From NCBI RefSeq assembly GCF_023634065.1, contig NZ_JALKCV010000001.1, positions 558,001 to 622,000 on the forward strand: DNA of 64,000 bases. Direction: 5' to 3'. A model generated the notes under the pieces. That model was not told the DNA's origin and did not search any database. It saw only the letters and a program-made list of their open reading frames with translations. Position 1 is the first letter of the stretch, and each line of letters starts with the position of its first letter. The DNA comes from Microbulbifer litoralis. GTDB lineage: Bacteria; Pseudomonadota; Gammaproteobacteria; Pseudomonadales; Cellvibrionaceae. This document shows, piece after piece, positions 26,400 to 37,813 of this stretch. A program made the position numbers and the translations under genes.

Positions 26400-26909
26400 G
26401 GCTGCTCTGCATGCCTTCTCTTCAGGGCGGCTTTTCAGAACCACTTCCCCGACCTGGTTCCGCACCAACTTTACCGTCTCTCACAGGTGCCGCTCACCCT
26501 ACTGACGGCTCCAACCAAAAGAATCATGGCTGTAATTTTTCAGGAAATGACAGTTGCGCAATTTTCATCAAAAACAAGACTTTTTTCCCACCATATTTGG
26601 CACTTCCCTCTCATAGCGAAAGCAAAACGCCACGACAAGAATAATGGGGAGACAACCTGTTTTTAAGGATCTTCAGCCACCAATGGATTGGCCTTCCGAA
26701 ACAACCCTATTGATCCCGTCCGGAAACGCGACCTCCCGAGCAGGCCGCGGGCGGGGAAGATTTACAGCGGGCTTACGTGCCGGACCGGCATTGCTCCTCC
26801 GCTGTAAAGCCCGATGGCACCGGCACTGGTGCCATTTCAAGCCGGCTTGATTCAAGCCGGAATTCATCGACGTCAGAGCTCATTGAAGTTTGTAGTAATG
26901 GAGACACTC
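26400..26909 (+). promoter_or_regulatory. Intergenic leader upstream of curlin subunit 4
   Basis: No gene is supported. CAAAAACAAGACTTTTTTCC at about 26566, with the GGCACTTCCCTCTCAT that follows, matches the region 23811-23860 upstream of subunit 2. GTCCGGAAACGCG at about 26717 parallels ATCCGGAAACGTG at about 24042. The shared order of motifs suggests a duplicated promoter and leader. The start-proximal part contains short inverted repeats (gccggcttgattcaagccgg). Confidence 0.5.
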
Positions 26910-27788
26910 ATGAAGACGTTAACCCCCATCGCCGCGGCCATTTTGCTGACCATCGGCGGTACGGCATTTGCCGAGGACAACACCGCGGTGCAGAACCAGG
27001 TCGGTGTAGGCAACTCGGCTTCCGCAACCCAGACAGGCCACGCCACCAAGAAGAACCTGATCGAACAGGATCAACACGGTTTCTTCAACAACGCGGATGC
27101 CACCCAGAGTGCCGAACGCCACAGCACCATTTACCAGCAGCAGGACGGCGCCCATAACGACGCCTACTCCCTGCAGGCGCACGGTGCCCACAATACCAGC
27201 ACCAGTATGCAGAGTGGCATTGGCAACTATTCCAGCACCACCCAGATTTCCCAACTCGGCAGCACCGCCACCACCATGCAGTACGGCGTGGGCAACAAGG
27301 CCTCTACACTACAGCTGGCAGGTGTCGGCAATACGTCCACCATTGACCAGTCCGGCTTCTTCAACAAGGCCGACGTAACCCAGGTCCTGAGCTTCCACTC
27401 CAATGCCTCGATTACCCAGACAGGTCTGGGTAATGATGCCTCGGCCAAGCAGAGCGGTTTCGGCCAGGACTCAAGCATCGACCAGGATGGCAAATTCAAC
27501 CATGCCAGCACTACCCAGCTGCACGGGTTCGGCAACGATGCGACCATCCTGCAATCCGGCTTTGGCAACAAGGCATCCATGCTTCAGATAGGCATCCACA
27601 ACGAGGCACTGGGCTTTCAGAAAGGCTTCGCGAACAAGCTGAATGTATGTCAGGACGGGGTCGGCCACCTGGCTGTTTCCTCCCAGCTCGGCCTCTTCAA
27701 CAAGGTGAGCATTTCCCAGGTAGGCCATCACGAGTCGGCCTACACAACCCAGGTGGGTATCGCCAACCACGCCAAGGTCTGGCAGTAA
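26910..27788 (+). CDS. Curlin-repeat amyloid subunit 4 (CsgA-like)
   Basis: A 292-residue exported protein; ATG 26910 follows GGAG at 6 nt, and an upstream in-frame ATG at 26814 would spoil the signal peptide. The signal peptide ends AFA. About 23 half-repeats follow, such as NQVGVGNSASATQTG, MQYGVGNKASTLQLAGVGN and ILQSGFGNKASMLQIG. It is richer in Lys and His than the other three and has a single Cys in LNVCQDG, unusual for curlins. It ends in GIANHAKVWQ. It could be a specialised major or capping subunit (inference). Confidence 0.87.
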   Translation: MKTLTPIAAAILLTIGGTAFAEDNTAVQNQVGVGNSASATQTGHATKKNLIEQDQHGFFNNADATQSAERHSTIYQQQDGAHNDAYSLQAHGAHNTSTSMQSGIGNYSSTTQISQLGSTATTMQYGVGNKASTLQLAGVGNTSTIDQSGFFNKADVTQVLSFHSNASITQTGLGNDASAKQSGFGQDSSIDQDGKFNHASTTQLHGFGNDATILQSGFGNKASMLQIGIHNEALGFQKGFANKLNVCQDGVGHLAVSSQLGLFNKVSISQVGHHESAYTTQVGIANHAKVWQ

Positions 27789-27857
27789 CCCTGCGAACCT
27801 GTTGACGTGGTTTACTGTGCAGATAACAGCAATCACTTTGCGCAGTCCACAAAAACC

Positions 27858-27886
27858 AAGGGCGGCCAGAGGCCGCCCTTGTTTTT
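27858..27886. terminator. Bidirectional terminator between curlin subunit 4 and greA
   Basis: AAGGGCGGCC (27858-27867), loop AGA, GGCCGCCCTT (27871-27880), then GTTTTT; on the other strand the stem is followed by GGTTTTTG. It serves the convergent csg and greA transcripts. Confidence 0.9.
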
Positions 27887-27909
27887 ATCACTCGAGAACA
27901 GATACGGTG

Positions 27910-28386
27910 TCAGAGATGCTCAACGGCATCGATTTCATACTCCACCGCACCGGAAGGCGTGTGCACTTCCACCACATCCCCGATCTCCTTGCCGATCAGC
28001 GCGCGGGCGATGGGGGAGTTCACTGAAATTTTCTGCTGTTTCACATCCGCTTCGTCATCACCGACAATCTTGTAGGTAACTTCCGCATCGTCATCCATAT
28101 GGATAATGGTCACGGTCGTGCCGAAAATCACCTTACCGCTGGGCTCGATGGTTTTGACATCGATCACCTGTGCATGGGACAGCTTGCCCTCGATTTCCTG
28201 GATGCGCCCCTCGATAAAACCCTGCTTCTCACGCGCGGCGTGATACTCGGCGTTCTCCTTCAGGTCGCCGTGCTCGCGCGCTTCCGCGATGGCCTGGACA
28301 ACCGCCGGACGCTCGACCTTTTTCAGTTTTTCCAGTTCAGCGCGCAGTGCGTCGGCGCCTTCAATGGTCATTGGTACCCGGTTCAA
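27910..28386 (-). CDS. greA: Transcription elongation factor GreA
   Basis: A 158-residue cleavage factor, the same length as E. coli GreA. It rescues backtracked RNA polymerase by stimulating transcript cleavage. The N-terminal coiled coil carries the acidic tip motif [20 protein letters not shown], and the C-terminal FKBP-like domain includes [20 protein letters not shown] and [10 protein letters not shown]. The start is TTG 28386: GGAGG lies 7 nt upstream and translation gives [18 protein letters not shown], aligning with MQAIPMTLRGAEKLREEL of E. coli. Starting at the internal ATG would remove five conserved residues. Confidence 0.96.
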   Translation of the reverse strand: MNRVPMTIEGADALRAELEKLKKVERPAVVQAIAEAREHGDLKENAEYHAAREKQGFIEGRIQEIEGKLSHAQVIDVKTIEPSGKVIFGTTVTIIHMDDDAEVTYKIVGDDEADVKQQKISVNSPIARALIGKEIGDVVEVHTPSGAVEYEIDAVEHL

Positions 28387-28415
28387 TGTGGGACCTCCAA
28401 TTCTTATTACTAGAA

Positions 28416-28448
28416 AGCCGGGTTCCGCCCGCTGTGCGAAACCCGGCT
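28416..28448 (-). terminator. Hairpin between carB and greA
   Basis: AGCCGGGTTCCGC (28416-28428) and GCGAAACCCGGCT (28436-28448) form a long stem with one G-T pair. On the reverse strand it is followed by TTCTAGTAATAAG, which is not a true T tract, so it may attenuate rather than terminate carB transcription into greA. Confidence 0.5.
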
Positions 28449-28513
28449 GCTCTTTTCTTGAGAATTTCTCTCCGGGATCCCGCCCTGCAGGCTCCCGGAT
28501 TGGCGCCGACCGG

Positions 28514-31500
28514 CTATTCCGGCAACTTGACCACGCGCTGGTGCAGGTCCTGCAAACGGCGTACCGCCAGCGACTCACCCTGCTGCATCGCCAGGGCCAT
28601 GGCCTTGGCCGCGGCCAGCGTGGTGGTGTAGCACACCTGGTGGTTCTCCGCGCTGCGGCGGATATCGGCGGAATCGCGAATGGCCTGGCGCCCCTCGGTG
28701 GTATTGACCACCAGTGCAATCTCGTCGTTCTTGATCATATCGACGATATGCGGGCGCCCCTCGCTCATCTTGTTGACGGTTGTAACGGGAATATCGGCAT
28801 CTTGCAAGACCCCGGCGGTACCGCGGGTAGCCACCAGCTCGAAACCGAGGCCCGCCAGGTCGCGCGCCACGCCCACCACTTCGGGCTTGTCGAAGTCGCG
28901 CACCGAGATGAACACCTTGCCGGATTCCGGCAGGGTATCGCCGGCGGCCAGCAGGCCCTTGTCGAAGGCCTCGGCGAAGGTGGCGCCCACGCCCATGACC
29001 TCGCCGGTGGATTTCATCTCCGGGCCCAGGATCGGGTCCACCTTCGGGAACTTGTTGAACGGGAATACCGACTCCTTCACGGAGAAGTAATCCGGCACGA
29101 TTTCCTCGGTAAAGCCCTGCTCTTTCAGGCTGATACCGGCCTGCACGCGCGCGGCCACCTTGGCCAGGGAGGTGCCGATACACTTGGAGACGAAGGGCAC
29201 GGTGCGGGAAGCGCGCGGGTTCACCTCGATCACAAAGATCTCGCCGTCCTGGTAGGCCAGCTGGGTGTTCATCAGGCCCACGACGCCCAGTTCGCGTGCC
29301 ATGGCCTTCACCTGCTCGCGCATCAGGTCCTGCACATCCGCCGCCAGGCTGTAGGGCGGCAGCGAGCAGGCGGAGTCACCGGAGTGCACACCGGCCTGCT
29401 CGATATGCTGCATGATGGCGCCGATCACGACATCCTCGCCATCGGAAACCGCGTCGATGTCCACCTCGATGGCGGCATTGAGGAAGTTATCCAGCAGCAC
29501 CGGTGAGTCTTCGGAGACCTCCACCGCTTCCTTCATGTAGTTCAGCAGCTCGTCTTCCTTGTAGACGATCTCCATCGCGCGGCCGCCCAGCACATAGGAG
29601 GGGCGCACCACCAGCGGGTAGCCCACTTCCTTCGCTTCACGGACAGCCTCGTTGACCGAACGCACGATGGCGTTTTTGGGCTGTTTCAGGCCCAGGCGCA
29701 CGATCATCTGCTGGAAGCGCTCGCGGTCCTCGGCGCGGTCGATCTGCTCCGGTGTGGTGCCGATGATCGGCACCCCCTCGGCGGCCAGGAAGCGCGCCAG
29801 CTTCAGCGGTGTCTGGCCACCGAACTGCACGATCACGCCTTCCGGCTTTTCCTTGTGCACGATTTCCAGTACGTCTTCCAGTGTCACCGGCTCGAAGTAG
29901 AGGCGGTCGGAAGTGTCGTAGTCGGTGGAGACTGTCTCCGGGTTGCAGTTGACCATGATGGTCTCGTAACCGTCCTCGCGCATCGCCAGCGCCGCGTGCA
30001 CGCAGCAGTAATCGAACTCGATGCCCTGGCCGATACGGTTGGGGCCGCCGCCGAGCACCATGATTTTCTTGTTCCCGGACGGATTCGATTCGCACTCCTC
30101 GTCGTAGGTGGAGTACATATAGGCGGTGCTGGTGGCGAACTCGGCCGCACAGGTATCCACCCGCTTGTAGGACGGGAAGACGCCCAGCTTGTGGCGGAAT
30201 TCGCGCACGGTCTTCTGGCTGACACCCAGCAGGTTGGCCAGGCGCATATCGGAGAAGCCCTTGCGCTTCAGGAAGCGCATGGTGGCCGCATCGATGGCCG
30301 AGGTGGGCATCGACTTGAGCGGCTGCTCTATTTTGATCAGCTCCTCGATCTGCACCAGGAACCAGGGATCGATACCGGACAGCTCATAGACTTCCTGGAC
30401 GCTCATATCCATGCGGAAGGCGTCCCCCACATACCAGATGCGCTCGGCACCGGGCACGGACAGCTCGCGGCGCAGGCGCTCCCTGGCGCCCTCTTCGTTC
30501 GGGTCGATTTTGCTTTCCAGGCCGTAGCTGCCCACTTCCAGGCCGCGCAGGGCCTTCTGCAGCGACTCCTGGAAAGTGCGGCCGATGGCCATCACCTCGC
30601 CCACGGATTTCATCTGCGTGGTCAGGCGCGCGTCCGCTTCGCCGAATTTCTCGAAGGTGAAGCGCGGGATCTTGGTGACCACGTAATCGATGCTGGGCTC
30701 GAAGGAGGCCGGCGTCGCGCCGCCGGTGATTTCGTTCTGCAGTTCGTCCAGCGTATAGCCGACCGCCAGCTTGGCGGCTACCTTGGCGATCGGGAAACCG
30801 GTGGCCTTGGAGGCCAGCGCCGAGGAGCGGGATACCCGCGGGTTCATCTCGATCACCACCATGCGGCCGGTGTTCGGGCAGACCCCGAACTGCACGTTGG
30901 AGCCGCCGGTCTCCACGCCGATCTCGCGCAGCACCGCCAGGGAGGCGTTGCGCATCAGCTGGTATTCCTTGTCGGTCAGGGTCTGCGACGGCGCCACGGT
31001 GATGGAGTCGCCGGTGTGCACGCCCATCGGGTCAAAGTTCTCGATCGCGCAGACGATGATGCAGTTGTCGTTCTTATCGCGCACCACCTCCATCTCGTAC
31101 TCTTTCCAGCCGAGCAGGGATTCGTCGATCAGCAATTCGTTGATCGGCGACAGGTCGAGGCCGCGCTTGCAGATTTCCTCGAATTCCGGCCAGTTGTAGG
31201 CCACACCGCCGCCGGAGCCACCCATGGTGAAGGACGGGCGGATGATGACCGGGAAGCCGTATTCCTCCGGCACCTTCTTCGCCTCTTCCAGGGAGTGCAC
31301 GATCTTCGCGCGCGGCGTTTCCAGGCCGATGGCCTTCATCGCCTTGTCGAACAGGTCGCGATCCTCGGCCTTCTCGATCGCGTTCTTGTCGGCGCCGATC
31401 AGCTCCACGCCGAACTTTTCCAGCACGCCGTGTTTGTCCAGGTCCAGCGCGCAGTTCAGCGCGGTCTGCCCGCCCATGGTGGGCAGGATCGCATCCGGGC

Positions 31501-31744
31501 GCTCCTGTTCGACGATCTTGGCCACATTGCGCCACTCCACCGGTTCGATGTAGGTGGCGTCGGCCATGGCCGGGTCGGTCATGATGGTGGCGGGGTTGGA
31601 GTTCACCAGGATCACCCGGTAGCCCTCTTCCCGCAGCGCCTTACAGGCCTGCGCACCGGAATAGTCGAATTCGCAGGCCTGGCCGATGACGATGGGGCCG
31701 GCGCCGATAATCAGAATGCTTTTGATGTCTGTGCGTTTTGGCAT
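28514..31744 (-). CDS. carB: Carbamoyl-phosphate synthase large subunit
   Basis: The 1076-residue synthetase subunit makes carbamoyl phosphate from bicarbonate, ammonia and two ATP for arginine and pyrimidine synthesis. Two homologous ATP-grasp halves are visible: the first begins [20 protein letters not shown] and contains [18 protein letters not shown]; the second begins [20 protein letters not shown] and contains [17 protein letters not shown]. The C-terminal allosteric MGS domain ends in VKLPE. ATG 31744 has GGAG 6 nt upstream and overlaps the stop of the inserted four-helix-bundle gene (TAATG), so translation remains coupled. Confidence 0.98.
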   Translation of the reverse strand: MPKRTDIKSILIIGAGPIVIGQACEFDYSGAQACKALREEGYRVILVNSNPATIMTDPAMADATYIEPVEWRNVAKIVEQERPDAILPTMGGQTALNCALDLDKHGVLEKFGVELIGADKNAIEKAEDRDLFDKAMKAIGLETPRAKIVHSLEEAKKVPEEYGFPVIIRPSFTMGGSGGGVAYNWPEFEEICKRGLDLSPINELLIDESLLGWKEYEMEVVRDKNDNCIIVCAIENFDPMGVHTGDSITVAPSQTLTDKEYQLMRNASLAVLREIGVETGGSNVQFGVCPNTGRMVVIEMNPRVSRSSALASKATGFPIAKVAAKLAVGYTLDELQNEITGGATPASFEPSIDYVVTKIPRFTFEKFGEADARLTTQMKSVGEVMAIGRTFQESLQKALRGLEVGSYGLESKIDPNEEGARERLRRELSVPGAERIWYVGDAFRMDMSVQEVYELSGIDPWFLVQIEELIKIEQPLKSMPTSAIDAATMRFLKRKGFSDMRLANLLGVSQKTVREFRHKLGVFPSYKRVDTCAAEFATSTAYMYSTYDEECESNPSGNKKIMVLGGGPNRIGQGIEFDYCCVHAALAMREDGYETIMVNCNPETVSTDYDTSDRLYFEPVTLEDVLEIVHKEKPEGVIVQFGGQTPLKLARFLAAEGVPIIGTTPEQIDRAEDRERFQQMIVRLGLKQPKNAIVRSVNEAVREAKEVGYPLVVRPSYVLGGRAMEIVYKEDELLNYMKEAVEVSEDSPVLLDNFLNAAIEVDIDAVSDGEDVVIGAIMQHIEQAGVHSGDSACSLPPYSLAADVQDLMREQVKAMARELGVVGLMNTQLAYQDGEIFVIEVNPRASRTVPFVSKCIGTSLAKVAARVQAGISLKEQGFTEEIVPDYFSVKESVFPFNKFPKVDPILGPEMKSTGEVMGVGATFAEAFDKGLLAAGDTLPESGKVFISVRDFDKPEVVGVARDLAGLGFELVATRGTAGVLQDADIPVTTVNKMSEGRPHIVDMIKNDEIALVVNTTEGRQAIRDSADIRRSAENHQVCYTTTLAAAKAMALAMQQGESLAVRRLQDLHQRVVKLPE

Positions 31745-32147
31745 TAGTAACTCCGGGACTCGGGACTCGGGACTCGGGACTCGGGGTCCATTCTGGTTGT
31801 CAGTGCGCGGTGGAGCTTTAACAGCATCTGGCCCACTCTGTTGCATGTGGCCAAAGTGTCATCAATTGCGTTTGGGTTTCCCAATGCCAACTCCCTACTC
31901 AGAAATAATTGGGTCTGCAATTCTGCGCAGGATCCCTGCGCCATTGAAATAAAGCGCGCGTAATCTCGCGTGCTGCCGCGGGCATTGCCCTCGGCAATAT
32001 TCGACGGAATCGATACTGACGAACGTTGCAACTGAGAGCTAAGCCCATAGCGCTCCTCACGAGGAAAATCCGCCGTCAGCGAATAAACCTGCGTTGCGAG
32101 GCTCATGGCCAAACGCCACACCTCTAATTCACGAAAGTGAGATACGC

Positions 32148-32151
<4 letters not shown>
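31744..32151 (-). CDS. Four-helix bundle protein (23S rRNA intervening-sequence family) inserted between carA and carB
   Basis: A 135-residue protein of the TIGR02436 four-helix-bundle type: [59 protein letters not shown] and [16 protein letters not shown]. The function is unknown; homologues occur in rRNA intervening sequences and as solitary genes. It starts at TTG 32151, overlapping the carA stop (TTGA), and its stop overlaps the carB start. Its last residues ([12 protein letters not shown]) are encoded by the GAGTCCC heptad, and another heptad run lies at its 5' side. This looks like a cassette inserted into carAB while keeping coupling. Confidence 0.85.
31755..31782. repeat. Heptad repeat GGGACTC, 4 copies
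   Basis: Four exact 7-bp copies (plus strand GGGACTC) within the 3' end of the four-helix-bundle gene. They are opposite in orientation to the copies at 32164-32198 on its other side, so the gene is bracketed by inverted heptad runs. Confidence 0.92.
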
Positions 32152-33380
<1,229 letters not shown>

Positions 33381-33427
33381 ATTGATCTCCAGTGCTTGCG
33401 GGCGTAACTTTTTGCGGGCTCCAATTG

Positions 33428-33470
33428 TAAAAAAGCGAGATGAAACACCTGGGCTTCATCTCGCTCTTTT
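33428..33470. terminator. Rho-independent terminator after the YfiR-like gene
   Basis: AGCGAGATGAA (33434-33444) and TTCATCTCGCT (33455-33465) are perfect arms. The reverse strand continues with TTTTTTAC, giving a U tract for the YfiR-like transcript upstream of carA. The plus strand also has TTTT. The rest of the 262-bp gap holds only carA promoter space. Confidence 0.85.
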
Positions 33471-33642
33471 CAATTCTTCACGCGCGGCTCTCACTCTGTG
33501 GCCGGCGCTTGCCGCCGGCGTTGACGGGCAGCCGTCGCCGCGACAGGAGGTCGCGAGGCCAGCCCAAACCGGGCGCAGATTCTACGCCAAACCGGCAGCC
33601 GATTCCAGTACAAATTTCCGCCGGCGCTTTCGCGGGGCGCGC

Positions 33643-34224
33643 TCAGCGCAGCTTGCGGCTCAGGCGGAAGAGACTGTCGCCGATCTTGAGTTCCGCCCGC
33701 TCGAGCATGGTCTTGTTCAGTTGCAGGGCCACATTGGCGCCGCTGCCGGCGAACTCCACCATGCCGCCGGTCACCGCGAAGCGGTCGGCGTCGCTGACGG
33801 TCAGCACCGGGAAGAACTCCAGCGCTCCCATGGTCTTCAACAGGTTGGCGCGCTCCATGGCGCCGAATACCAGGATCTGGCAGCTGCGCGCACGGGTTGT
33901 CTCGCCCTCTTCGACCCGCAGCAGCTCGACCCGGCGGCCACCCACGCGGTGGCGGTCGAGCCGTTCCGTCAGAGGCTCGAATAATTCCGCGCCCCCCATC
34001 ACGCAGATGCGAAACGGCGCGTCGGTGCCGGTAAAGGCCGCGATCGGCCACTGCAGGTGGTGGGCGAAGTGGACGATATAGTCGACCATGACCCGGCGGC
34101 CGGCGGTGGAATCGGACAGGCGGTTCGAGGCCTGGGCCGGGGCCGCCACCAGCGCCATCAGCAATAACGGGTATACGACCAGTGATCCGGGGCGGACCGG
34201 GCAAACGCGGAAGGGGTGTTTCAC
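33643..34224 (-). CDS. YfiR-like periplasmic protein (DUF4154)
   Basis: A 193-residue exported protein with a signal peptide ending PAQA. The DUF4154 pattern is clear: VDYIVHFAHHLQWP, FRICVMGGAELFEPL, GGRRVELLRVEEGE, CQILVFGAMERANLLKTMG, VLTVSDADRFAVTGGMVEF and NKTMLERAELKIGDSLFRL. In Pseudomonas YfiR holds the diguanylate cyclase YfiN inactive in the periplasm. No YfiN or YfiB gene is adjacent, so this is an orphan whose partner must be elsewhere. It is followed by a terminator and stands alone. Confidence 0.85.
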   Translation of the reverse strand: MKHPFRVCPVRPGSLVVYPLLLMALVAAPAQASNRLSDSTAGRRVMVDYIVHFAHHLQWPIAAFTGTDAPFRICVMGGAELFEPLTERLDRHRVGGRRVELLRVEEGETTRARSCQILVFGAMERANLLKTMGALEFFPVLTVSDADRFAVTGGMVEFAGSGANVALQLNKTMLERAELKIGDSLFRLSRKLR

Positions 34225-34422
34225 CGCACGACTCCAAGCCGGTCACCGGGGCCGCGGCGCCTGGTGCCGAGCCCACTGGCCATCCCTGGCGACCAGTCAC
34301 ATGACATTGTCGGCCTGCGCCAGGCCGGGGTGGGAAGATGCGCCGGAATGCCTTTTCCGGCCTCACCAAAGATTAGTCGCGGTGAAAACGCTTCGCCAAG
34401 CGGGGTGGAGGCGGGCAACGCC

Positions 34423-34446
34423 AGCGGGCACCGGCCGGTGCCCGCC
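34423..34446. other. GC-rich hairpin downstream of the RimK-like gene
   Basis: GCGGGCACCGG and CCGGTGCCCGC are perfect inverted arms at 34424-34445, just past the stop codon of the RimK-like gene (reverse strand). No T tract follows on that strand, so this may be a transcript-stabilising stem rather than a terminator. Confidence 0.5.
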
Positions 34447-34470
34447 GGGAGAACAGCGGTGGCAGCGGGT

Positions 34471-35880
34471 TCAGCTCTCCTGTGACGCGGTATCGGCGTT
34501 GGCGGCGGCGGGCCGCCACTTCAGGGCCTTCTCGATCGACACGATCATCGAACCGGCCACATCCTTGCGCGTGGCGCTCTCGATCCCCTCCAGGCCCGGC
34601 GAGGAGTTGACCTCCAGTAGCAGCGGGCCCTTCTTCGAGCGGATGATATCCACACCGGCGACCTTGAGCCCCAGCGCCTTGGTCGCCTTGACCGCCAGGC
34701 GCTTCTCGTCCGGTGTCACCTTGACCACGGAGGCGGTGCCGCCCTGGTGGATATTGGCGCGAAATTCACCCGGTGCCGCCTCCCGCTGGATAGACGCCAC
34801 CACCTTGCCGTCGATCACGAACAGGCGCAGGTCCTTGCCCTGGGCCTCGCGGATAAACTCCTGTACCAGCAGGTTGGCCTTCAGGGACTTGAAGGCGTTG
34901 ATCACCGACTCGCCGGCCTTGCGGGTCTCCGCCAGTACCACGCCCCGGCCCTGGGTGCCCTCGAGCAGTTTCACGATCAGCGGCGCGCCGCCGACCATCT
35001 CGATCAGCTCGTTGGTATCCACCGGCGAGTTGGCAAAACCGGAGGTGGGAATATTCAGCCCGGCCTGCTGCAGCAACTGCAGCGAGAACAGCTTGTCGCG
35101 CGACTGGCTGATGGCCGAGGAACCGTTCAGGGCGAAGACGCCGAGACTCTCGAAGTGGCGCGTCAGGGCGCAGCCGTAGAAAGTCTGGCTGGGCCGGATA
35201 CGCGGAATCACCGCATCCAGGTTGTTGAGGATGCGGCCGTCGCGGTAGTGCACTTCCGGATCGTTGGCGTCCAGTTTCATATAGCACTGGCGGATATCCA
35301 GGAAGCTCATGCGGTGGCCGCGCTCGGCACCCGCCTCCATGATGCGCTGGTTGCTGTACAGGTCGGGGTTGGACGCCAGCAGGCCGATACGCAGGCCGGT
35401 GCCGGCCATATGGTGCTCGTCCCGGTAGTACTCCTCCAGCTCGCTGGGGCGGATTTCACCGAGACAGAAGCTCTCCGACGGGTCCACCATCATGCGCCCG
35501 AGCATCGCCTCGCGCCCCAGCAGCATACGGTAGCCCATGGTGTCGCGGTTGGTCAGGGTCAGCTCGATGTCCCAGACACTGCCGCCGATGGACAGGGCGG
35601 TGCGGATCACCGGGCGCCGCTCGCTCTCGCCGGAGGAGCTGCGCACCGTACGCTTGTCCAGCAGCTTGGCCTCGCAGCGCACCGACGGGCGGCGCAGGTG
35701 CTGCAGGGGGTGGGCCTCGAAGCTCACCCAGGGGTCGCCGTCGCGCTTGAAAGTCTGGATGTTATAGGCGTGCAGCGACGAGGTCTTGGCCCCGGAATCC
35801 ACTCGCGCCTTGATGGCGGGCACCCCCAGGGAGGGCAGACCGCACCACTCTTCACTGCCGACAATCAGTTTCTTTTCCAA
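34471..35880 (-). CDS. Fusion of RimB-like retropepsin domain and RimK-type ATP-grasp ligase
   Basis: A 469-residue two-domain protein. Residues 1-150 form a retropepsin-like aspartic protease domain (DUF785/RimB type) with VDSGAKTSSLHA (Asp28) and RMLLGREAML. Residues 160-455 are a RimK-like ATP-grasp ligase: IGLLASNPDLYSNQRIMEAG, IPRIRPSQTFYGCALTRHF, LIVKLLEGTQGRGVVLAET and LLLEVNSSPGLEGIE (Mg-binding). RimK adds glutamates to ribosomal protein S6, and RimB trims poly-glutamate, so the fusion plausibly makes and edits the same tail. It lies 13 bp after dapB in the same direction. The substrate is inferred. Confidence 0.88.
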   Translation of the reverse strand: MEKKLIVGSEEWCGLPSLGVPAIKARVDSGAKTSSLHAYNIQTFKRDGDPWVSFEAHPLQHLRRPSVRCEAKLLDKRTVRSSSGESERRPVIRTALSIGGSVWDIELTLTNRDTMGYRMLLGREAMLGRMMVDPSESFCLGEIRPSELEEYYRDEHHMAGTGLRIGLLASNPDLYSNQRIMEAGAERGHRMSFLDIRQCYMKLDANDPEVHYRDGRILNNLDAVIPRIRPSQTFYGCALTRHFESLGVFALNGSSAISQSRDKLFSLQLLQQAGLNIPTSGFANSPVDTNELIEMVGGAPLIVKLLEGTQGRGVVLAETRKAGESVINAFKSLKANLLVQEFIREAQGKDLRLFVIDGKVVASIQREAAPGEFRANIHQGGTASVVKVTPDEKRLAVKATKALGLKVAGVDIIRSKKGPLLLEVNSSPGLEGIESATRKDVAGSMIVSIEKALKWRPAAANADTASQES

Positions 35881-35893
35881 TTCGGAATCCTCG

Positions 35894-36775
<882 letters not shown>

Positions 36776-36951
36776 TCACTGGCACCGCGTCGGCAAAAAC
36801 GGCCCGGCCCACCACCATGGAAACCAACGGACAGGAACAATTCAAGCAGAGGCCGCCGCCGATGCAATCCGGGCGAGCCCAACCCAACGGGATTTCACGG
36901 CACGAACTGCAGTATGCACTCTCTCGGACCGGTCCCGCCCTGCACATCTGC

Positions 36952-37200
36952 TAGCCCGGATATTTCACCAGGCCGCTTAGTATTCAGCGTAACTCTATGT
37001 TTTCGTTAATGTCTTCAGGGATCTCCGCGGGGACAGATTGTCACCGGCCAACGCTGGCCACGCCCTCGCTTGATCTCTGCACGCTCAGCACATTTTTGCG
37101 GCTAATACGTGCAATAAGCATGCATGTACGCCACAAAAATGCACTGAGCGCACAGATCTCGGCGCGATCATCGTGGCCCCTGATGAAATATCCGGGCTAG
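36952..37200. mobile_element. MITE-like element with about 22-bp terminal inverted repeats
   Basis: CTAGCCCGGATATTTCACCA (start of the left arm 36952-36973) pairs with the right arm 37179-37200 with one mismatch in 22 (CACC versus CATC). The 249-bp interior has no gene; it contains a second dyad (cgctcagcacatttttgcgg against ccacaaaaatgcactgagcg). CTAG at both ends could be a 4-bp target duplication or part of the repeat. It lies in the dapB/Spy-like intergenic region, which holds no other feature. Confidence 0.75.
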
Positions 37201-37233
37201 GCTTCAGATAGATGGATGATTGGAGCGCCAACC

Positions 37234-37686
37234 ATGCAAGTATTCACTCACCCCGGCACCTTTGCCCGGCTGTTCCCCGTGCTGCTCGCCGTCAGCCTGC
37301 TGTTCTGCGCCATGCAGCTCAGGGCGGACGACGAGGGCCTCGGCGAGAACTTCTGGGAAAAATACGACGATATCGCCGACTGGCTGACCCTGCGCCTGAA
37401 GCTGACACCGGAACAGGAAAACAGCGCACTGCCGATACTGGAGCAGAACTTCGAGAAAAAGAAAGCAATGCTGAAGGAATACGGCTTCCTGAGCGGCGAT
37501 ATACCGACACTCGACCAAAAACAGAAAGAGGAAATCGACGCGAAGATGATCGCGATTCGCGCGGAGACGCGGGCACAGCTGGTCAGTGTGCTGGACGAGC
37601 GGCAATTGGAGGAACTGAAGAAAGTACAGCGGGAGTATCACGAGGAGTTCCGGCGCCGCTTGAAACAGCATACCGACGACGGCTGA
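37234..37686 (+). CDS. Small periplasmic helical protein, Spy/LTXXQ-like
   Basis: A 150-residue exported protein: signal peptide ending LRA, then an all-helical, highly charged domain. LTLRLKLTPEQENSALPILE carries an LTxxQ motif as in Spy/CpxP stress chaperones, with a second helix LDERQLEELKKVQREYHEEF of similar type. Assignment to the Spy/CpxP group is tentative because the two motifs are degenerate. ATG 37234 has GGAG 8 nt upstream; ATGs at 37212 and 37216 are alternatives. It sits beside dnaJ in the opposite direction, next to a mobile-like element. Confidence 0.6.
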   Translation: MQVFTHPGTFARLFPVLLAVSLLFCAMQLRADDEGLGENFWEKYDDIADWLTLRLKLTPEQENSALPILEQNFEKKKAMLKEYGFLSGDIPTLDQKQKEEIDAKMIAIRAETRAQLVSVLDERQLEELKKVQREYHEEFRRRLKQHTDDG

Positions 37687-37700
37687 ACCGGGGCGACCAA

Positions 37701-37787
37701 GGGGCGAACCTTGTGTTCGCCCTGGACGAGGCGGGTAACAGCGGGAAATCGGACCACTGCGGGCCGGGCGAACACAAGGTTCGCCCC
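37701..37787. repeat. Perfect 22-bp inverted repeat
   Basis: GGGGCGAACCTTGTGTTCGC begins the left arm (37701-37722); the exact complement is at 37766-37787. The arm itself contains the dyad GGCGAAC...GTTCGCC. The same arm sequence, slightly decayed, bounds 8781-9106. It is a dispersed palindromic element and may act as terminator for the Spy-like gene. Confidence 0.88.
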
Positions 37788-37813
37788 TACAGTGACTCCG
37801 GAGCGCTCCGTCC

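Noticed and set aside
29855-31747. A 630-codon plus-strand frame opposite carB
   Set aside because: Shadow of carB in a GC-rich gene; no ribosome site or recognisable protein motif.
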